Below, one piece after another: positions 41,292-50,646 of a stretch of 64,000 bases of DNA; position 1 is the first letter of the stretch, and each line of letters opens with the position of its first letter. The notes under the pieces are model-generated. The model worked only from the letters and a program-made list of their open reading frames with translations. It had not been told where the DNA came from and searched no databases. The stretch lies in NCBI GenBank assembly GCA_900539255.1, contig UQBJ01000005.1, positions 1 to 64,000 on the forward strand, read 5' to 3'. The position numbers and the translations under genes are program-made. The DNA is from an uncultured Campylobacter sp. (GTDB taxonomy: Bacteria > Campylobacterota > Campylobacteria > Campylobacterales > Campylobacteraceae).

Positions 41292-42015
41292 TGTGAAAAG
41301 GACAAGCCGCAAAGCTCATCTCCACAGCGCAAAAGTGCTGGTGAGTGGTGCTTAAATGCTTGATGAGCGCGCCTTTTTGCTTGTCGTTGTCGTGCAAGAT
41401 GAGTTCTTTGTTAAGATAGGCGATTTTATCGGCATAGCCAAGCACCAAATTTATGTCGTGGCACACTACGATGACGCCCACGCCGCCTTTGTGTAGGGCG
41501 TTTAAAAGCTCAAAAATCTCCACAGAGCTTTGAGAGTCAAGGCTGGCGGTAGGTTCATCAAGGATTAAAAGCTGACACTTGCTCACCAAAGCCCTTGCGA
41601 TAAAGGCTTTTTGGCGTTGTCCGCCGCTTAACTCGCTGATTTTTGCTTGCGCAAATCCGTTCAAACCTACTTTTTCAAGGGCTTTGATGGCTTTTTCTTT
41701 GTCTTTTTTGCTGTAAAAGCCAAATTTTTTTGTCCCCAAAAGCCCCATCAAAACGAGTTCGAGCGTGCAAATAGGAAAATCATCATTCGCGTTTAAATTC
41801 TGCGGGACATAGCCTAGTGCGCCTTTTTTCAGGCTCAAATGCACGCTTTTGCTTTTGATAAGCCCTAAAATCAGCTTCAAAAGCGTGGATTTACCGCCTC
41901 CATTTGGTCCTATGATACCTAAAAAGTCCTTATCATCGTAGTTTAAATTCACATTTTCAAGCACAGGCTTGTTTTCATAGGCAAAATTTAGATTTTGTAT
42001 GCTTAAAATTTGCAT
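41281..42015 (-). CDS. znuC: ABC transporter ATPase, ZnuC-like
   Basis: 244 residues with Walker A GPNGGGKSTLL, Q-loop YVPQNLN, signature LSGGQRQKAFIARAL, Walker B LLILDEPTASLD and H-loop VVCHDI. It belongs to the metal (Zn/Mn) uptake ATPase group (ZnuC/MntB). The C-terminal tail THQHFCAVEMSFAACPFHRQ carries His and Cys that could bind metal. It follows the NicO-like permease by one overlapping base. No ZnuB-type permease gene is downstream. Confidence 0.88.
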   Translation of the reverse strand: MQILSIQNLNFAYENKPVLENVNLNYDDKDFLGIIGPNGGGKSTLLKLILGLIKSKSVHLSLKKGALGYVPQNLNANDDFPICTLELVLMGLLGTKKFGFYSKKDKEKAIKALEKVGLNGFAQAKISELSGGQRQKAFIARALVSKCQLLILDEPTASLDSQSSVEIFELLNALHKGGVGVIVVCHDINLVLGYADKIAYLNKELILHDNDKQKGALIKHLSTTHQHFCAVEMSFAACPFHRQG

Positions 42016-43547
42016 TAAAATACCCCCGATTGAGCGTTAAAAAATATAAAAGCCCCAAGTGCCAGCATAAAGAGCAGTGCAAAATACTCCAAAGCGTTAG
42101 AAACTCTTTGTGTTTTCGCGCTCAAACGCACCTTATGCGCGACAACAGCGGCAACAAACACGACACAAGTCATTCCAAGTGCGATACAAAAGGCACTCAA
42201 AAGGGCTGCGCTAAAACTCACTTCATAAGCGAGCAAAAATACAAGCACCATTGTAGGACAAGGCACGATTCCAGCGGCAACAACAATGGCTAGCTCTGAA
42301 AAATCGGCTTTCTTAAAAGATATTGTAGCGAAATTTGTGCCTTTTTTAGTCGCATTTTGTGGGCGAAAATTGAGATTATTTTGGGCGATATTTGTTTTTA
42401 AATGGCTTTGAGTTGTCGCATCTATCACGCTTTGCCCTTTACAAGCAGGACAAGAACAGCCTTTTGAATGTGGTTTGAGTATCTTTTTACTTAACAAAAA
42501 CAAGGCTACAAAGACGATAAGCGTGCTTGAAATTTGCGTGATGATGACATTTGCGTTGTTTGCAAGGCTTTGCACCACGACTTTTAGCACTACAAGGGCT
42601 ATGCTTACGAGCAAAAAGGCGCTTAAAATATGCACTATGCCGACTTTTAAAGCAAAGCTAAACGCCTTTGTATAAGAACTTTTATGTGCTAGAAAATACG
42701 AACTAGTAAGCAGTTTAGCGTGTCCGGGCGCACTAGCGTGAAAGATACCATAAGCAAAACTTACGCCCATTAGGGCTAAAAAGCCCATAAATCCACTTTC
42801 TCCGTTTATATAAGCCTTGATGAGTGCGATAAATTTAGCGTTAAGAGCGAGTGCCTTTTGCCAAAATTTATCCCAAAGGCTTGAATTTTGGGCGTTTGTG
42901 TCTTGTTTTAATGGTGCATTGTCAAGGCTTTTTTGGTTTGTAAGCTCTTTTTTAGGGCTTTGTGGCGCATTGTTTTGATTTGCATTTGATGGCAAGGCTT
43001 GCACCTTGCTAAAATTTATGACATTTGCGTTGAGATTGCCTACCAAATAGCCATTTTCCAGCGCAAAAGGCTCAGGCTGTAAAAAGAAAAAAGCAAAAAA
43101 GCCCTCATCATCTTGCACCTTCAAGCCAAAGCGTTCATCGGCGTTAATGCTCACGCCAAGCTCGTAGCGATAGCTCAACTCGTTGTTTTTGATAGTAGCT
43201 TCATAGCTTTTTAGCTTGAATTTAGCGGGTTTTAGTGTGTCATCATCTGCTACAAACACCTGTGTGAGATGATTTCGTGGCAGCACATAATCAATAAGTG
43301 CTGCTTTTATAGCCTTTTGCTCCTTTGTGTCTAAATTTTTATCATCATTAAAATCATAATTTTGCAAAAGCATATCATTAAATTCCTTTGAAAAGCTCCA
43401 TTCAAAGCTTATGCTTTCGATTTTATCCTTATTTGCCTTAAAGCCTACGCTAATGTGCGTTGTGGGCGTATAAGACGCACAAAGCGCACAAGCATAGGCA
43501 TTTATGCTAAAAAATGCAAACAAAAAGACTATAAAAAGGCGTTTCAT
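42015..43547 (-). CDS. Periplasmic-domain plus NicO/RcnA-type metal permease
   Basis: 510 residues. A signal peptide precedes a Cys-x-x-Cys (ACALCAS) and a DUF1007-like periplasmic domain to about residue 190. After a Gln/Asn-rich linker come six or so helices of the NicO/RcnA type, with the metal site GIFHASAPGHAKLL and later IVPCPTMVLVFLL. A cytoplasmic or periplasmic loop carries CSCPAC, another possible metal site. Such proteins move nickel, cobalt or related ions. Its ends overlap both znuA and znuC, so it is an integral part of this uptake operon. Confidence 0.8.
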   Translation of the reverse strand: MKRLFIVFLFAFFSINAYACALCASYTPTTHISVGFKANKDKIESISFEWSFSKEFNDMLLQNYDFNDDKNLDTKEQKAIKAALIDYVLPRNHLTQVFVADDDTLKPAKFKLKSYEATIKNNELSYRYELGVSINADERFGLKVQDDEGFFAFFFLQPEPFALENGYLVGNLNANVINFSKVQALPSNANQNNAPQSPKKELTNQKSLDNAPLKQDTNAQNSSLWDKFWQKALALNAKFIALIKAYINGESGFMGFLALMGVSFAYGIFHASAPGHAKLLTSSYFLAHKSSYTKAFSFALKVGIVHILSAFLLVSIALVVLKVVVQSLANNANVIITQISSTLIVFVALFLLSKKILKPHSKGCSCPACKGQSVIDATTQSHLKTNIAQNNLNFRPQNATKKGTNFATISFKKADFSELAIVVAAGIVPCPTMVLVFLLAYEVSFSAALLSAFCIALGMTCVVFVAAVVAHKVRLSAKTQRVSNALEYFALLFMLALGAFIFFNAQSGVF

Positions 43548-44449
43548 TGAGCTATTTTCTTTGCGATTTCGAGCAAGTTTTTGCTGTAATCATCGCTTAA
43601 ATGATTTAGCTCTACTATGCTTGCTTTAAGCTCTTTGGCAAGGGACTTTGCCGCATTTTGAGAAAAGCCTTTTTGCACGAAAATAGTTTTAATGTTTTCT
43701 TTTTTTGCCACGCTCACAAGCCTTTGCAAATCCTTTGTTTTTGGCTCTTTGCCCTCAATCTCCACAGGAATTTGCACTAAATGATAACGAGCAGCAAAAT
43801 ACGCTAAACTTGGGTGATAAATGATGAATTTTTTGTTTTTGCTCTTTTCAAAAAGGGCTGAAATTTCAGCGTTTAAAGCGTCAAGTTCGGCTTGAAATTG
43901 AGCTAAATTTGCTTCATACAAGGCTTTGTTTTGTGGATACTTGGCGATTAGGGCTTTGGCTATGGTGCTTGCTTGAATTTTCACTAAAATCGGGTCAAGC
44001 CAAATGTGCGGGTCCTTTTCGCTGTGTGTTTCGTGTGAATTTGAATGCTTGTGCGTGTGGCGTTCGTCTTTACCGTGCGCGTGTTCATCGTGGTCGTCTT
44101 TGCTGTGTTCGTGCAAAGTTTTTAAATTTCGCAAATCCTTGCCCGTGTCGATGACTTGCAAATTTGCAAAGTTGCTTTGAAATTTATCCGCAAAAACCCG
44201 CTCAAATTCAAGCCCTATGGTGAAGTAAATGTCGCTTTTTTCAAGCTTTTTCATCGTGGCTGGCTTAAAGTCAAAGTTGTGTTCATCAGTGCTTGCTGGG
44301 ATTATGACATTTATGTCAAGGGTGTTAGCGGCGATTTTTTCCACAAAATACTTTTGCGGCGGGATGCTTACGCTCACAAGTGGCTTTGCGAAGCTAAAAG
44401 CAAGGCTTATAAAAAGCAAAAAAAGGCTTTTGTGTAGAATTTTAGACAT
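43544..44449 (-). CDS. znuA: Zinc-binding periplasmic protein, ZnuA-like
   Basis: 301-residue solute-binding protein of the metal cluster (A-I) family: signal peptide, SIPPQKYFVEKIA, TDEHNFDFKP (first metal His), a His/Asp-rich loop HEHSKDDHDEHAHGKDERH, DPHIWLDPI, IIYHPSLAYFAARY. The His-rich loop is characteristic of zinc-specific ZnuA. It heads the operon; a minus-strand TATAAA lies about 37 bases before the ATG. Confidence 0.92.
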   Translation of the reverse strand: MSKILHKSLFLLFISLAFSFAKPLVSVSIPPQKYFVEKIAANTLDINVIIPASTDEHNFDFKPATMKKLEKSDIYFTIGLEFERVFADKFQSNFANLQVIDTGKDLRNLKTLHEHSKDDHDEHAHGKDERHTHKHSNSHETHSEKDPHIWLDPILVKIQASTIAKALIAKYPQNKALYEANLAQFQAELDALNAEISALFEKSKNKKFIIYHPSLAYFAARYHLVQIPVEIEGKEPKTKDLQRLVSVAKKENIKTIFVQKGFSQNAAKSLAKELKASIVELNHLSDDYSKNLLEIAKKIAQ

Positions 44450-44485
44450 TTCGTCTCCTTTGTAGAAAATTTTTACGGAGCGAAT

Positions 44486-44491
44486 TTTATA
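44486..44491 (-). promoter_or_regulatory. Probable -10 of the znu operon
   Basis: TATAAA on the minus strand, 37 bases before znuA, behind TTAACTTTGATTAACC, a TTAA-flanked partial dyad that could be a metal-regulator (Fur/Zur) site. Operator identity is a guess. Confidence 0.35.
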
Positions 44492-44512
44492 ATGATAAGG
44501 TTAATCAAAGTT

Positions 44513-44549
44513 AATTTAAGCCTTGCAAGACACAAACAAGGCTTAAATT
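44513..44549. terminator. 13-bp inverted repeat after the arginase-family gene
   Basis: AATTTAAGCCTTG (44513-44525) and CAAGGCTTAAATT (44537-44549) form a perfect stem with an 11-base loop, 14 bases beyond the arginase-family stop on the minus strand. A third partial copy (AAGCCTTAAATT) follows at 44552. It probably ends that transcript before the znu promoter. Confidence 0.5.
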
Positions 44550-44562
44550 TCAAGCCTTAAAT

Positions 44563-45474
44563 TCACTCTTTAATGAGTGGTAAATTTGAGAGTAATTCTG
44601 TGAGTTTGATTTGCACCTTTGGCAAATGCTCGGCTACGCTAAGCCCTACGACTTGGGCGTTTTGGCTTATTAAATTTATAGCATTTATCACATTTTCCAC
44701 GCTTAAAATGCCTGTATTTCCAACGGCTGCGTAAAGTTCTTTTGGGTCTAAAACATCTAAATCAAGATGAATGAGTGCTTTTTTCGCCCCGCTTTTTGCC
44801 AGCCACGCGCGAATCTCACTCATCGCCTTTGCCTCATTAGCGAGTATATCTTTGCCCCAAATGGCTTGTATGCCTAAACTCTCGCGTCTGTCGTTATAAT
44901 GCTGAGCTTCGTTTGAATTTAGCCCTATAAAAAGGACATTTTGCGGCTTTATGTGAGCAGGAAGTGCGAATTCATCGCTTAAAGTTTTATCCCCAACTAA
45001 GGCACTCACCGCCATTGCGTGATAGCCCTTGTAAAAATCGTCCCCAGCCACGCCCAAATCAGGGTGCGCATCAATCCAAATCATCGCTACTTCGTCTTTG
45101 TATTTTTCAGCAAGATAGCTAAAAGGCGCGACAGATACGGCACACTCGCCCCCAAGAGTAAGAATTTTGGCTGGATTTTTAGCCCGCAAAAGCTCAAAAG
45201 CCTTTTTAGTCTGTGCTTGCAAGATGAATTTGTCGATAATGCCATCTTGTGCTAACCTTTTGCCGCTTTTATCGCTTTCATAATCCACGCTAATAGGCAC
45301 TACGGCGGTGTTTTTGTCTAAATTCGCATTTAAATTTGAAACAAGCAAATTTAAAATTTGCGCGCCCAAAACATAGCCTTGTGCCGCCTCGCTTGGCTTT
45401 AAATCCTTAAAAAACGCCGCTATATCTCCGCCTTGCCACTGCGGATAAACTAGCTTTAAAGTCTCATTTTGCAT
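44563..45474 (-). CDS. Arginase/agmatinase/formiminoglutamase-family hydrolase
   Basis: 303 residues of the ureohydrolase fold. Binuclear metal motifs: GGECAVSVAP, WIDAHPDLGVAG (D-A-H-x-D) and LIHLDLDVLDP (D-x-D). The substrate cannot be fixed; known members act on arginine, agmatine, formiminoglutamate or guanidino compounds. It appears monocistronic, followed by a hairpin. The gap to the restriction nuclease gene upstream is only 15 bases, so it may be read from the restriction-modification transcript. Confidence 0.82.
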   Translation of the reverse strand: MQNETLKLVYPQWQGGDIAAFFKDLKPSEAAQGYVLGAQILNLLVSNLNANLDKNTAVVPISVDYESDKSGKRLAQDGIIDKFILQAQTKKAFELLRAKNPAKILTLGGECAVSVAPFSYLAEKYKDEVAMIWIDAHPDLGVAGDDFYKGYHAMAVSALVGDKTLSDEFALPAHIKPQNVLFIGLNSNEAQHYNDRRESLGIQAIWGKDILANEAKAMSEIRAWLAKSGAKKALIHLDLDVLDPKELYAAVGNTGILSVENVINAINLISQNAQVVGLSVAEHLPKVQIKLTELLSNLPLIKE

Positions 45475-45489
45475 TGTTTGCTCCTTTGC

Positions 45490-46734
45490 TTAAATTTCGG
45501 GCTTATTGCCGTGTATCAAATCAGCATATTTATTTTGATTAAAAGATGAATAAAATAAATCAATTGTATTCACAAGCGCAGTAAAATCAAAAACGAAATT
45601 AAATTCATTTGTATATAATCCCGTGTTTAACACAAATTTATAGTTTTCAAAGCTATAAATTCCTTGTAAATCTTGCATTATTGTTGTGGTTTTAGCAAGT
45701 AGGCAAATGTATTGAAAATCCTTGTCTATATAGCTTGTTTGATTGTTTGGGTGCGCCATAGCAAAATGCTGATTTGGCGTTAAAGCGATAAGATTTTCTA
45801 TAAAATCACTAATTTGCGGAAACTCATTAGCTGGAAAAATATGATGAATTTGCGTAGCAGGAACTTGCTCGCTTTGTTGTTTTAGCTCTGAACAACTACC
45901 ATTAAAATTATCGTTGTATCTACGGACAATTCTTTTGGCTTTTTGCACATTGTAGTGTGCGTTTGCTTGTAGCGCAAAAGCGGTTTGCTCGTATTCTTGT
46001 CTTGTTGTAATTTTATCTTTACCACTGAGTTCATCTCGCCAATTTATGCGATTGTATTTAAGTTCATCAAATGTGATAATGGTATTTGATAAATGTCCTT
46101 TTCTTGTCCCTTGTTTGCGCAAATTAAAAGCAAGTGGATTAAGAATTTTAGTAAAAATTCTGCCACATTCTACACTTCCATTGATATGTGTATTTTGAAT
46201 AGTGAAATCAACAAATGCGTCTTTTAACAATTTAAAACTTTCTTTATTTTGTGCGTTAAAAAATGTTTCAAATACATTGTAAATTCCACTATCTTGCAAT
46301 ACTTTTTGAATATATAAAATTAAAAAAGTTAAAGCGTTTGTTTCTCTAATCATAATAAATTCAAGCAGTTTAAGATTGTTGATTTTAAATATATTTGTAT
46401 TGCCCTTTTTATATGAAAGTTGCAAAATTCCACTATATGCCAAAAGATTGATAGGTTGGCTGAAAAATTTATCATACTCGTTGTTTGCATATGGTGAAGT
46501 AGTGTCGGGTTTAGAAAAAATAGCCATTACATTTTCTCTTGTATATGGGCTGTCCCAAATGTTACTGATTGAAAATTCCACTTGTGTGTCATAGTTTGTA
46601 TATTCTAAAATGCAATCTGCAATTATCGACAGCACATCACAAGTGCATTTTTGGTCTATCCATCTAGCATTATGTGATTTCCTTATGTCATAATCATAGA
46701 AATTTAAAAAATCTTGTATTTGTTGTGTTTGCAT
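45490..46734 (-). CDS. HNH restriction endonuclease (partner of the fused methyltransferase)
   Basis: 414 residues, no signal or membrane segment. The nuclease site is TQIHHIFPANEFPQ (His297-His298), ENLIALTPNQHFAMAHP (Asn314, His323), a beta-beta-alpha HNH pattern. The first ~250 residues, beginning with RWIDQKCTCDVLSIIADCIL, are not recognisable and probably read the DNA sequence. The ATG lies two bases after the methyltransferase stop. Gene order methyltransferase then nuclease, with tight spacing, is classic for type II systems. AT-rich codon use contrasts with nearby core genes. Confidence 0.72.
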   Translation of the reverse strand: MQTQQIQDFLNFYDYDIRKSHNARWIDQKCTCDVLSIIADCILEYTNYDTQVEFSISNIWDSPYTRENVMAIFSKPDTTSPYANNEYDKFFSQPINLLAYSGILQLSYKKGNTNIFKINNLKLLEFIMIRETNALTFLILYIQKVLQDSGIYNVFETFFNAQNKESFKLLKDAFVDFTIQNTHINGSVECGRIFTKILNPLAFNLRKQGTRKGHLSNTIITFDELKYNRINWRDELSGKDKITTRQEYEQTAFALQANAHYNVQKAKRIVRRYNDNFNGSCSELKQQSEQVPATQIHHIFPANEFPQISDFIENLIALTPNQHFAMAHPNNQTSYIDKDFQYICLLAKTTTIMQDLQGIYSFENYKFVLNTGLYTNEFNFVFDFTALVNTIDLFYSSFNQNKYADLIHGNKPEI

Positions 46735-46736
46735 TA

Positions 46737-49217
46737 TTATCCTTTACGAATGCCAAACCAAAAACAGCTTGTGCTGTCGATATTTAAAGTGCGTGTTTGA
46801 TAATTTCTAGCAATTTTATAAAAATGTCTAAATTCATCACTTGCTATATAATTTTGCTGTTGTTTCGTCAAATTTAGTTTTTCTTTTGGGATTAAAATCG
46901 CCACTGAACCATTGACGATAAAGCCTTTTTCTTTTTTTAATAAGCGCGGATTGTAAGTCATATTTGGCGTTAAATATACATCATCTCTATCTAAAAATTC
47001 TCCTATTTTAAATTTATGCAGCTCATCTTTTGAGATATAACTATCATAGCCTTTTATTTCTATGATTTTACCATTATCATCAATGTTTCGAGCCTTAATG
47101 ACTCTCACATTTTTAGCGTTTTTAATTGTTGTGGTATTTGAATTTGTAAGTTGTCTATCCCTAAAAGCTTCAAAAATTCCAAGTTTCATATTGTCAAAAA
47201 TCTTATCAAAAAAAGCATTTCTAAAAATTACCCAATAAGGCAACTTGTCATCAAAAATATAAACACTTTTTTGTAACAAACACATTTTTAAAGGCAGAGA
47301 TTTGACATATACTTCTTTTGTTTTACCCGTGCTTATGTTGATTGTTTCAATCAGCACACCACTAAAACCAAGTTCTCCAAAATCTAAAATACTACTCACA
47401 CCCTTTTCTTGCAATTTTTTGCGTGTGTTTTCATATTCTTTTGTGTTAAGCAAATTTTTAGGCATTATCATTGAGACAAAATCCGCCATTTTTAAAGATT
47501 TTTCCAAAAACAAACCTGCTAAATTACTCAAATTTTCACTAAATTCTTTTTTGTTGATTTGATTTTTGTTGAGCTTGGTAAATGGCGGATTGCCCACGAT
47601 TAAATCAGCCTTTGTTTCATATTTCATAAAATCTTTACAAATAAAATTTAATTTAAAGTTTTTTGGAGCTAAATCTTTGTAAAGTAGTTTTAAAATTTTT
47701 AGATTATTTTCATCTATATCAATCAAATTTAAATTCACTTGCTTAATGTGGGCATATTTTTTAAACAAAATAGGCACGAAATTTCCGCAACCAACGCTTG
47801 GCTCAACGATAGTTATTTCGTCTTTATTAAAATTTGGTAAAGTTTTAGCAATTTCATTGACGATAAATTTGTTTGTAAAATAAGCTGCATTTTCAGCCCT
47901 TTGAGAATTTGCCATCTCAGCTAAATTTGATAAACACGCTTTTGAAATTTTGTGTAAATTTGCATTTATATAGTCGTTAAGATTTTGGCTATTTTGTAAG
48001 CCATATTTGGCGATTTCTTCTAAAATCTCTTTATTGTTTAGTTTTTGTTTTTGCATAAAGTTTTGAATTTTGTCTGCAATTTGCCTAAAAATGATAGTCG
48101 GCACTGCTTCGCCTATACTTTGTCTTATATTCATTTCATTTTGTTTGGATAATTTTTGTTTTTCTTGCTCGCTCAAAGCATTCAGCTCATCAAGACTTAA
48201 AGATAACCACGCAAAATTTTGTGGGATATTCATCATAAGCATTAACTCTCTAATAGAAAAAACTCTATCATCTTTTGGATGAATGGTATTTTGACTTGCA
48301 AGTTGGTCGTTTCTTGTGTGCACACAAGGGGCTACTGCGTCCCACTTTTGCCTTTTATATTTATCGCCATTTTTGGATTTGTTGATGATAATTTTGCCAT
48401 TTATGAGTTGGTGTGGCTTTTTTTTGTTATCTTTATTATCAAAAGCACTTTGTCCTTCTTGCAAATCCTTTATCCATTCGCGCATATGTTGTGGATAAAT
48501 TCTAAAACTATGATAAAAATCATTTTTGTCGAATTCACCCCATTCAAGTGATTTTAGCTTTGATATAAGCTCTCTTAATGTTTTTTCTGTTTGAAAGTTT
48601 GGAAAAAGTTCTATGCTAGCGATGAAATTTTTAAACTCGTCGCAAACACCTATAACAAGGGTTCTTGTCCTACTTGAATTTGCACCATAATTTTTAAAGT
48701 TGATGACTTCATTGTAGATAGAATACTCCTTTGAAAGATTTTGTTCTATCATTTTGCCTATTTCTACGACATTTCCTCCTTTATCCACGCAACCTGTTTT
48801 ATAAAAACTTGACACATTTTCCAAGATAAAAAATCTCGGCTTAATTTGCGCTATAAGCTCTACACTTTCGACAACTAACGAATTTCGTTCTATTTCGTTG
48901 TTGTGTTTTTTGTGATTTGCCACGCTCATTCCTTGACAAGGCGGTGTAGCTACAAGCACATCAACCTTGTCGTTTCCTAACCTTTTGTAAGTGTTAATTT
49001 GCTTTAAAATTTGCTCTTTTATAGCTGAATTTTTAATGTCGCCACAAATATAGCCCTCATCAAATTTACATTTTTGATTGAGCCTTTGTATGTCTAGTCT
49101 TCTTTTAATCAGCTCATTTGTAGCAATGCACTCAAATCCAGCCTCTTTAAAACCATAGCACCCCACGCCAGCCGATGAAAACAACGAAATATAAGTAAGC
49201 GTCTTGTCAGGTAACAT
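46737..49217 (-). CDS. Fused C5-cytosine and N6-adenine DNA methyltransferase
   Basis: 826 residues with two enzymes in tandem. Residues 1-~395 are a C5-cytosine methyltransferase: FSSAGVGCYGF (motif I, 13-23), PPCQGMS with catalytic Cys94, ENV (133-135), SRTRT, RELMLMMNIPQNF, SIGEAVPT (motif X). The second half is a class I N6-adenine methyltransferase like Eco57I/TaqI types: IVEPSVGCGNFVPIL (motif I) and VGNPPFTKL (NPPF), then a target-recognition-like end. Two different base modifications in one chain suggest protection of both strands of an asymmetric site. It is followed directly by the HNH nuclease. Confidence 0.85.
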   Translation of the reverse strand: MLPDKTLTYISLFSSAGVGCYGFKEAGFECIATNELIKRRLDIQRLNQKCKFDEGYICGDIKNSAIKEQILKQINTYKRLGNDKVDVLVATPPCQGMSVANHKKHNNEIERNSLVVESVELIAQIKPRFFILENVSSFYKTGCVDKGGNVVEIGKMIEQNLSKEYSIYNEVINFKNYGANSSRTRTLVIGVCDEFKNFIASIELFPNFQTEKTLRELISKLKSLEWGEFDKNDFYHSFRIYPQHMREWIKDLQEGQSAFDNKDNKKKPHQLINGKIIINKSKNGDKYKRQKWDAVAPCVHTRNDQLASQNTIHPKDDRVFSIRELMLMMNIPQNFAWLSLSLDELNALSEQEKQKLSKQNEMNIRQSIGEAVPTIIFRQIADKIQNFMQKQKLNNKEILEEIAKYGLQNSQNLNDYINANLHKISKACLSNLAEMANSQRAENAAYFTNKFIVNEIAKTLPNFNKDEITIVEPSVGCGNFVPILFKKYAHIKQVNLNLIDIDENNLKILKLLYKDLAPKNFKLNFICKDFMKYETKADLIVGNPPFTKLNKNQINKKEFSENLSNLAGLFLEKSLKMADFVSMIMPKNLLNTKEYENTRKKLQEKGVSSILDFGELGFSGVLIETINISTGKTKEVYVKSLPLKMCLLQKSVYIFDDKLPYWVIFRNAFFDKIFDNMKLGIFEAFRDRQLTNSNTTTIKNAKNVRVIKARNIDDNGKIIEIKGYDSYISKDELHKFKIGEFLDRDDVYLTPNMTYNPRLLKKEKGFIVNGSVAILIPKEKLNLTKQQQNYIASDEFRHFYKIARNYQTRTLNIDSTSCFWFGIRKG

Positions 49218-49296
49218 TAAATATCCTTGATATTGCTATATTAAATCTTTTTTAATTTGTAAGCGTTTGGTTAATAAGCTCAACACTCAAATTTAT

Positions 49297-49302
49297 ATTA
49301 TA
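49297..49302 (-). promoter_or_regulatory. -10 box of the restriction-modification operon
   Basis: TATAAT on the minus strand (inside TATTATAATATAAA), about 80 bases before the methyltransferase ATG, just after the end of the MmcQ gene. The leader is AT-rich with no evident controller gene. Confidence 0.45.
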
Positions 49303-49324
49303 ATACTTTTTTGTAAATTATATT

Positions 49325-49807
49325 TCAGCTTTTAAGCTTATCTTTTCCCGTCATTTGATAACTCTCTTCAACAAGCTTTTTTAAGGTTTTTAAATTCACG
49401 CTTTCATCTAGCTTTACGGTGAGCCAGTGTTTTTTGTTCATGTGATAAGCGCGAAAAAAGCTCGCATTATCTACCAAATCATCGATGATTTTGGGCTTTG
49501 CCTTGACATTCATAATGTTGATGATTTCATCTGTTTCAAGCCCTAATTTACGGGCATTTAAAGCCACTACAAGCGCATACCATTTTTTGTTTTCTTTGTG
49601 GCGAAAGATAGCCGAATTTGGCGAGTCAAGCCACAAAAATTCAAGCTCATCGCCATAATGCTCTTTGATATGCTCGATGATTTGCCTTGCGCGCGCATTT
49701 TCAAAGATATTTTTGTAGTTTTTGGTGCGATTTAGCAAAATCTCTTTTTCAAAGGCTCTTTTTTGCTCAAATTTGGTGTCGTAGTTTAAATGGCAAGTTT
49801 TTTTCAT
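49325..49807 (-). CDS. MmcQ/YjbR (DUF419) family protein
   Basis: 160 residues. The second half has the MmcQ/YjbR features KWYALVVALNARKLGLETD, FFRAYHMNKKHWLTVKLDE and a helical close. Family members have a CyaY-like fold and are thought to bind DNA. The front has an added helical segment rich in Lys/Glu. I take the ATG at 49807; the GTG one codon earlier would crowd the AAGGA site. Function unknown. Confidence 0.82.
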   Translation of the reverse strand: MKKTCHLNYDTKFEQKRAFEKEILLNRTKNYKNIFENARARQIIEHIKEHYGDELEFLWLDSPNSAIFRHKENKKWYALVVALNARKLGLETDEIINIMNVKAKPKIIDDLVDNASFFRAYHMNKKHWLTVKLDESVNLKTLKKLVEESYQMTGKDKLKS

Positions 49808-49866
49808 CACTATCCTTTGGGCGAATTTGGCACAATTCGCCCTTTTGGCGTGAAAATTTGCAAGTT

Positions 49867-50538
49867 TTAAATAACTTGCACCACTTTTTCAAAGCTTTGT
49901 CTTGTTTGGGGGTGCTTTGGAGCATTTTTTCTATATCCAAATGCCGTCATAACCGCTGTTTTAAAATGCTTTGTGTCAAGCAAACCTTCTTTTTGTAGGA
50001 TTTCATTCACGCTTTGTCGGTTAAAACCTTCAATAGGCAAAGAGTCAATCCCAAGCAAGGCTGCACTTGTAAGCATATTGCCTAAGGCTATGTAGCGCTG
50101 CTTGCACGCCCAGTCAAAGAGCTTTTGCTCGTCATTGTAAATGCAAAAATGCTTTTTTTGAAATTCAGTGAAAAAATCCGTCCTTGCTTTTTGTGCGGTT
50201 TCATTTAAATTTTTCACTTCTTTCATTATATATGACAAATAGGCGCTTTCAGGGTGCAAATCCGCCCCAACTCGCGCTAAAATCACCACAAATTCGCTAG
50301 CGTTGTTAAGCGCATCTTGTCCGCCCCACGCCGCATCATAAATTTTTTGGCGAATTTCCTTGCTTTTGAGCACCAAAAATTTCCAAGGCTCAAAGCCAAA
50401 TGAACTAGGGCTTAGCCTGCCTGCTTCTAAAATCGTGCGAAAGTCCGCTTCACTCACGCTTTTGCCCCCGTCAAATTCCTTGCAAGCGTGGCGAAATTTA
50501 AAAACTTCGGCGATTTTGTCATTTTCTAAAAATTTCAT
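49867..50538 (-). CDS. NAD(P)H-dependent nitroreductase
   Basis: 223-residue FMN enzyme of the NfsB/RdxA group: FKFRHACKEFDGGKSVS (R-x-x-x-x-F), AGRLSPSSFGFEPWKFLVL (FMN and substrate), FDWACKQRYIALGNMLTSAA, GIDSLPIEGF and TAFGYRKNAPKHPQTRQ. It may reduce quinones or nitroaromatics; RdxA homologues activate metronidazole. The natural substrate is unknown. It is divergent from fmt across 108 bases. Confidence 0.9.
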   Translation of the reverse strand: MKFLENDKIAEVFKFRHACKEFDGGKSVSEADFRTILEAGRLSPSSFGFEPWKFLVLKSKEIRQKIYDAAWGGQDALNNASEFVVILARVGADLHPESAYLSYIMKEVKNLNETAQKARTDFFTEFQKKHFCIYNDEQKLFDWACKQRYIALGNMLTSAALLGIDSLPIEGFNRQSVNEILQKEGLLDTKHFKTAVMTAFGYRKNAPKHPQTRQSFEKVVQVI

Positions 50539-50607
50539 TGTGTATCCTTTCGGGTAAAGTTAAAATTCAGCACTCATTATAAGGTTTAATCGTTAATTGT
50601 TTTCAAA

Positions 50608-50613
50608 TATAAT
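50608..50613 (+). promoter_or_regulatory. -10 box of the fmt-birA-parAB transcript
   Basis: TATAAT, 33 bases before the fmt ATG, in the divergent gap with the nitroreductase gene. An AAATTTAGGATAAAAA ribosome-site region follows. Confidence 0.55.
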
Positions 50614-50646
50614 GTCTCTTTCATAAGCACAAATTTAGGATAAAAA

